DNA from: an uncultured Verrucomicrobiota bacterium
GTDB taxonomy: Bacteria; Verrucomicrobiota; Kiritimatiellia; CAIVKH01
Assembly: GCA_937996795.1 (NCBI GenBank)
Contig: CALKUH010000045.1
Coordinates: forward strand, 1 to 64,000
Direction of reading: 5' to 3'
Length of the DNA stretch: 64,000 nucleotides
Positions 59,893-64,000 of the stretch are shown piece by piece; the stretch's first letter is position 1, and each line of letters begins with the position of its first letter. Position numbers and translations under genes: made by a program. Under the pieces are notes generated by a model, which ran no database searches, had not been told where the DNA came from, and worked only from the letters and a program-made list of their open reading frames with translations.

Positions 59893-60516
59893 TCAGGCGT
59901 GGTCCGGCGGATTAAACGGCGGAACCCGCAGCTTCAGCGCGATCGCGACGAACCGGATGACGGCCACACTGGCGATGCCGCATATCGCCGCGGGTGTCTG
60001 GTCGAATCCGGCCTGAGTGTGCAGGAGCAGATAGACGATCGCGCCCGCGAGCGAAGCCGTTGCGTACACCTCCCGGTCGCGGAGCAGCAGCGGGATTTCC
60101 GCGCTGAGCACGTCGCGGAACACGCCGCCGGCGACGCCGGTGATGCAACCCATCAACACGGATACCACCGGCCCGCTGCCGAGTTCGTACGCGATGCGGG
60201 TGCCGCTGATGGTGAACAGCGCCAGGCCCAGCGCGTCGGCGTAGAGCAGCAGTTTCAGCGGGGGGCGCCGGTGGTGGACCCACCAGAGCGCGAGCAGGGC
60301 GGCGGCGACGGAGACGTAGAGGTAGTTCGTGTCGCCGATCCAGAAGATCGGGCGCCGGTCGAGCAGCATGTCGCGCAGCGTGCCGCCGCCGATGGCGGTG
60401 ACGAGGGCGATGACGACGACGCCGAAGAGATCGAATCCCTTTCGCGCGGCGGCGAGCACGCCGCTGATCGCGAAGACCGCGACGCCGACCATGCTCAATA
60501 CGTACAACACGTTCAC
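59893..60516 (-). CDS. TRIC/UPF0126 family channel protein
   Basis: 207 residues from GTG 60516; a longer start at 60564 would add a non-hydrophobic leader. Two homologous three-helix halves (VNVLYVLSMVGVAVFAISGVLAA ... and LLLYADALGLALFTISGTRIAYE ...), each ending in a Gly-rich Arg-Asp motif (IGGGTLRDMLLDRRP; AGGVFRDVLSAEIP). These match trimeric intracellular cation channel homologues (UPF0126), proposed also as glycine transporters. Convergent with the HTTM gene (9 bp). Confidence 0.87.
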   Translation of the reverse strand: MNVLYVLSMVGVAVFAISGVLAAARKGFDLFGVVVIALVTAIGGGTLRDMLLDRRPIFWIGDTNYLYVSVAAALLALWWVHHRRPPLKLLLYADALGLALFTISGTRIAYELGSGPVVSVLMGCITGVAGGVFRDVLSAEIPLLLRDREVYATASLAGAIVYLLLHTQAGFDQTPAAICGIASVAVIRFVAIALKLRVPPFNPPDHA

Positions 60517-60574
60517 GCGGTGAAGCCTGCCACTCGCACCGCGCGTCCGCAAGCCCGGCGGCATCGTCGGCGTG

Positions 60575-62161
60575 TCACTGCGCCGGATCTTTGCGCAGGC
60601 AAATCGCGAAGTGGGCGGAGAAGCGGCGCAGCGGCGAGCGTTCCAGCCGGGCTTCGAGCGGCAGCATGCGTTCGAGGAGCGGGCGGGGGATGAAGTCGGG
60701 AATGAAGGTGATGTATTCGACCTGCGGATCCCACGCGGCGCCCGCGACGGCGGGGAGTCGCCCCGGCGTGAGCCAGACTTCGGTGCCGTCGTCGATGTTC
60801 CGGATAAAGGGGAAGATGTAGGACATGTAGAAGCGGAAGACAGGGTTGAGCGTGTTCATCTCGAAGACAATGAGAGGGGCCCCGGGTTTCAGCACACGCG
60901 TGATTTCCGCCAGCGCACGCTGGAGGTTTTCCGGATCGATGATGTGATGCAGCACATTGATCGTGTAGGCGAAGTCGAATGTGTTGTCGGGGAAGGGCAG
61001 GGCCTCGGCGGGCGCCACGCGGAGATCCGCCTTCACGCCGGTGGTCGCGCACGTTGCACGCGCCTCTTCGACCTGGCCGGCGGTCAGGTCGCAGCCGGAC
61101 ATGGCGAAGCCTGAGCGGGCAAGGCGCGCGAGGTACCAGCCCTGCCCGCATCCGACATCGAGTCCACGCGCGTTTGCCGGCACGGTGTGCGCGGAGAGCA
61201 GGCGTCGGATGACGGCGGTTTTGGTTTCGACGAGGCGGTCGCGGACGTGGGCGGGGATTTCCTCCGCATAGGCCGAAGCCAGTTCGTCGAAGTGGCCCTG
61301 TCCGGCCGCGCGTTCGCCCTTGACCAGCGCATGCCAGTCGCGGCGGAACAGGAACGCCACTCCCGCGCCCAGCAGCACCGCGAAGCCGACGCTGCCCCAT
61401 CGCACGGCGGCGACGGCCCAGAGTGCGACGTCATGCGGCTGTTCCAGATGAGTCAGGGACTGGATCATCGCGGCCCCGGTCACGGCGATGCCGGCGGGGG
61501 CACCGGAGAGGGAGCCGGCCAGCGTGCCGCGGGCATAAGTGGCCAGCGCCTCGCCCCACGGCACGGTCCCGCCCAGCAGGATGAGGGCTGCGGAGAGGCC
61601 CGCCGCCGCGCAGGTCCAGGCCGCGAGCGAGAGTCCGAGGAACAAATAGAGGCGGAAGATCGACCGCAGCATGCTGCCCTGATGCTCGAGGTATCCAAGT
61701 GCGAGGGTGGAGATCGCGACCAACAACAGCGCGGGGAGAAGCAGGCCGTTGATGCCGAGCAGGAGGAGCATGAGCAGGGCGAAGGCATCCGCTCCGCGTG
61801 AGACCAACCAGATCAGGCCTGCCATCCGCAAGGGACGCGACGTGTGATGGCGGAGTGCGGCGGTCAGCAGCAGTTCACCCGCGGCCCAGGGTGTCAGGAT
61901 CATCGGGAGCAGGCTGGTGAACACCAGCAGGGACTCGCGCGCGCGCAGCCGCAGGCGCAGGGTCCGCAGCAGGAAGTGCCAGCGCAACCAGCGGAGGGCC
62001 AGGTTGACCAGCGTGGCCCCGCACACGGCGAGCATCGCAAGGGCCAGCGCCGGGCGCCCGGCCTCGGGCAGCGCTTCGCCCCCGAGCCAGGCCAGCGAGG
62101 ACACGGAGCCCAGGACGAGCAGCACCAGCAGGGGAATCCAGGCGCGATGCGGGGCACTCAT
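60575..62161 (-). CDS. Fusion of LPG-synthase-type membrane domain and SAM methyltransferase
   Basis: 528 residues from ATG 62161. Residues 1-285 contain about eight membrane helices of the lysylphosphatidylglycerol-synthase/AglD-type 'flippase-like' domain (LVNLALRWLRWHFLLRTL, MILTPWAAGELLLTAALR, GTLAGSLSGAPAGIAVTGAAMI). Residues 330-528 are a class I methyltransferase (GLDVGCGQGWYLARLARSG, FDFAYTINVLHHIIDPENL). No such domain pair is familiar to me. A role in modifying and moving a lipid-linked molecule is conceivable. The mini-secretin gene ends 8 bp upstream. Confidence 0.85.
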   Translation of the reverse strand: MSAPHRAWIPLLVLLVLGSVSSLAWLGGEALPEAGRPALALAMLAVCGATLVNLALRWLRWHFLLRTLRLRLRARESLLVFTSLLPMILTPWAAGELLLTAALRHHTSRPLRMAGLIWLVSRGADAFALLMLLLLGINGLLLPALLLVAISTLALGYLEHQGSMLRSIFRLYLFLGLSLAAWTCAAAGLSAALILLGGTVPWGEALATYARGTLAGSLSGAPAGIAVTGAAMIQSLTHLEQPHDVALWAVAAVRWGSVGFAVLLGAGVAFLFRRDWHALVKGERAAGQGHFDELASAYAEEIPAHVRDRLVETKTAVIRRLLSAHTVPANARGLDVGCGQGWYLARLARSGFAMSGCDLTAGQVEEARATCATTGVKADLRVAPAEALPFPDNTFDFAYTINVLHHIIDPENLQRALAEITRVLKPGAPLIVFEMNTLNPVFRFYMSYIFPFIRNIDDGTEVWLTPGRLPAVAGAAWDPQVEYITFIPDFIPRPLLERMLPLEARLERSPLRRFSAHFAICLRKDPAQ

Positions 62162-62168
62162 GGACGCG

Positions 62169-63041
62169 TCAAGGTGTCAGCAGCGGCTGGATGTGCGGAA
62201 CGAGGCGTATGTTGAGCGTGCGCGACTCGCCGCCCTTGGAGACGCCGACGAGGAAACGATTGAAGAACTCTGCGTGCTGGCCCAGGCCGCCGAGGTCGAT
62301 GGATTGTCCATCCTGCACCACGACTTCCGTTGAAACGGAGGCGAAGCGCGCGTGTTCAGGGCGCCCGTTCACCAGGCCGCGCAGTTCGGGAATCAACTTC
62401 ACGCGGACGAGCGGGCCGTCCCCGACGATCGTGGGTTGCACCACGAGGAAGGACCCGACCTCCTGCCACGCCAGTTGCGGCGCGCCGATCCCGCCGGGCC
62501 ATGCGTAACTGACGAGCCATTGCAGGTAGGGCACGCTCTCGCCGATGCGCAGGAAGCCCTCGCGCCCGCTGCCGACCAGCAGGATCTGGCGGTCGGAGGA
62601 GGTGCGCGTCGTGGACTGGCTGATGATCTTCGGTTTCACCGTGATGGTGCCGCCCAAACCCGCCGGTCCGTGGGTGACCTCGCCGGACGCGCCCAGCGAG
62701 GCTTCGAACTCGTCGTTGGACGACTGTCCGTCAAAAAAGACCTCAATGCGCACGTTTCGCGCGGGCACGGCGAGTTGTTTCATCATGTCCGCGATTTGGG
62801 CGTGTCGATCCGGCGTGGTCACGACGAGCAGGCGTTGGTTTACCCGGTCGGGCGTGATCTGGCCCTCCGTGCCGACAAACGCTTTCACCGCTTCCATCGC
62901 GGTGTCCAGGTCCATCGTGCCGATACCGTAGATTTCAAATCGGGCCGGCGGCGTCGCGGGCGACTCGGCGCGCAGGGCTGTTCCGGATAGCATGAACAGC
63001 AGCGTCCCTGCGCGGAGCAACAGAGACCAGAACGTCATCAT
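62169..63041 (-). CDS. Short secretin-like exported protein
   Basis: 290 residues with two tandem ATGs at the start and a signal peptide (MMTFWSLLLRAGTLLFMLSGTALRA). Residues ~35-95 form a secretin-N-type ring domain (MDLDTAMEAVKAFVGTEGQI ... VTTPDRHAQIADMMKQLAV); the rest (IRIEVFFDGQ ... IGESVPYLQWLVSY ... VKLIPELRGLVNGR ... VVVQDGQSIDLGGLGQ) is a compact secretin-like strand block. Usual secretins are 500-800 residues, so this may not form a pore itself. It sits just before the flippase-methyltransferase gene. Confidence 0.68.
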   Translation of the reverse strand: MMTFWSLLLRAGTLLFMLSGTALRAESPATPPARFEIYGIGTMDLDTAMEAVKAFVGTEGQITPDRVNQRLLVVTTPDRHAQIADMMKQLAVPARNVRIEVFFDGQSSNDEFEASLGASGEVTHGPAGLGGTITVKPKIISQSTTRTSSDRQILLVGSGREGFLRIGESVPYLQWLVSYAWPGGIGAPQLAWQEVGSFLVVQPTIVGDGPLVRVKLIPELRGLVNGRPEHARFASVSTEVVVQDGQSIDLGGLGQHAEFFNRFLVGVSKGGESRTLNIRLVPHIQPLLTP

Positions 63042-63089
63042 GGGGTCACCATAACATTTTCCAGGCCGGTGGGGCGACAGTTTTGAGGG

Positions 63090-64000
63090 TTATGCAGGGG
63101 CGAGGAAACGAAGCTGACGCAGGATCGTTTCCATGCGCGGACATGCGGCGCCAGCGGCTTGGGCGGCAGCCAGGGGGCGGGCGTAGATGGCGTCGATTTC
63201 CATGGGCCGGCCCGCCTCGTAGTCGAGCATCATGCTGGTCTTGTAGGGCCTCATGCGGTCGGTGTCATCCAGCATCTTTTGCACGAAGGAGGGGTCGATG
63301 GCCTTGCCGCATGCCGCGGCCGCCGCGACGACCTCGCGCATCAGCGCTTCAACGAGGGCACGGCTGTCCGCTTGTTGCATCAATCGGTCCGTGGTGGTGC
63401 GCAGGATGACGGAGAGCGCATTATAGGGCACGTTCCAGACGAGTTTCTTCCAGCGCGCCAACTGCAGATCCTCGACGCAGGATACGGGAATGGCGGCCGC
63501 GCGCAGATCCGCTGCAATCGCCTCCATGTGCGGGGTGACGCCTCCGGGCTGTCCGTCCGCCCGGAAAGCGCCCAGCATGACGTCGCCGTAGTCGAGATGG
63601 CGGATCCGGCCCGGCCCGATTTTGTTTGCGCAAATGAAACACAGCCCGCCGAGCACGCGCGACTCGCCGGCGACGGCCGCGGCCTCCGCCTCGACACCCA
63701 ATCCATTCTGCAACATCAGGACGATGCCGTCCTTCGCGAGGGGCGCGGGCAGGAGAGCGGGCAGCAGGTGGTTTTGCGTGGTTTTCAGCGCGACGACAAC
63801 CACGTCGCACGGCGGCATGGTGGATGCTGACGAGTGGGCGTGGACCCGTTCGAGGATCAGCGGTCCGTCGCGCCCGTCCACCCGCAGGCCGTGCTTTCGC
63901 ACATGCTCGGCGTCCGAGCGCAGCAGGAAATGCACCTCGCAACCGGCATGCTGCAGGCGGGCTCCGTAAAACCCGCCGATCGCGCCGGTTCCCAGAATGG
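63090..64000 (-). CDS. panE: 2-dehydropantoate 2-reductase (5' partial)
   Basis: The frame is open through the window end: the strand contains ILGTGAIGGFYGARLQHAG, the NADPH-binding GxGxxG motif, so the start lies just beyond base 64000. Then VVVVALKTTQNHLLPALL, LMLQNGLGVEAE, the catalytic Lys in LQLARWKKLVWNVPYNALSV, and the C-terminal YKTSMMLDYEAGRPMEIDAIYARPL motif (Glu for substrate). Reduces ketopantoate to pantoate for CoA synthesis. The opposite-strand neighbours are not visible. Confidence 0.9.
   Translation of the reverse strand, partial: ILGTGAIGGFYGARLQHAGCEVHFLLRSDAEHVRKHGLRVDGRDGPLILERVHAHSSASTMPPCDVVVVALKTTQNHLLPALLPAPLAKDGIVLMLQNGLGVEAEAAAVAGESRVLGGLCFICANKIGPGRIRHLDYGDVMLGAFRADGQPGGVTPHMEAIAADLRAAAIPVSCVEDLQLARWKKLVWNVPYNALSVILRTTTDRLMQQADSRALVEALMREVVAAAAACGKAIDPSFVQKMLDDTDRMRPYKTSMMLDYEAGRPMEIDAIYARPLAAAQAAGAACPRMETILRQLRFLAPA

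Overview
The window is GC-rich, densely packed chromosomal DNA from a Gram-negative (LPS-making) bacterium. It carries lpxA, fabZ, an LptF/LptG permease, an outer-membrane secretin and several lipoproteins. Thrombospondin-3/lamin-tail secreted protein architecture, a small STN-type periplasmic protein, TIGR02757, an orphan AmmeMemoRadiSam-type radical SAM enzyme and ExbB/ExbD/ExbD triplets together suggest the PVC superphylum, most likely Verrucomicrobiota/Kiritimatiellota. That placement is an inference from gene content, not a computed phylogeny.

Layout. 1-4070: the C-terminal part of a large modular secreted protein ending in a Cys/His hydrolase-like domain, followed by two small secreted proteins; this block looks less GC-rich than the rest. 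4126-11629: mixed housekeeping genes (methyltransferase, phosphodiesterase, infA, RluA-type pseudouridine synthase, AmrS, TerC, PilZ, LptF/G). 11868-15520: a glycolytic gap-pgk-tpiA-secG operon with a strong hairpin between gap and pgk. 15617-25936: one long operon encoding two peptide-binding proteins, two permease pairs and a single ATPase pair. 26565-29427: epimerase, hexapeptide acyltransferase and glycosyltransferase, probably for surface glycans. 29546-30093: BrnT-like toxin-antitoxin pair. 30171-38909: trpS, scpAB, then an aromatic amino acid block (chorismate mutase, aminotransferase, DAHP synthase, prephenate dehydrogenase, EPSP synthase), cmk and plsC, joined by very short gaps or overlaps. 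39068-42936: divergent IspD-like protein, lepB, acylphosphatase, phosphoesterase, and tRNA-Leu(CAG). 43259-48175: parvulin lipoprotein, hydroxyacid dehydrogenase and a three-gene ion-driven motor-like operon. 48249-54270: fabZ-lpxA-gspD-gspE-gspF. 54319-58638: biotin genes bioF-H-C-D with divergent bioB. 58646-64000: HTTM pair, TRIC channel, flippase-methyltransferase fusion, mini-secretin and ketopantoate reductase.

The most notable unexplained signals are two. First, a tandem dyad element (TTRCA-N5-TGYAA, two sites 31-32 bp apart with a 20-bp identical core) occurs at three intergenic loci and nowhere else that I could see. Second, the 45488-48175 operon encodes an ExbB-type channel with a long helical tail plus two different ExbD-like partners, only one of which keeps the proton-carrying Asp. 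Several promoters place the -10 box only 8-9 nt before the ATG, which suggests leaderless transcripts. All promoter, operator and function calls were made by eye.
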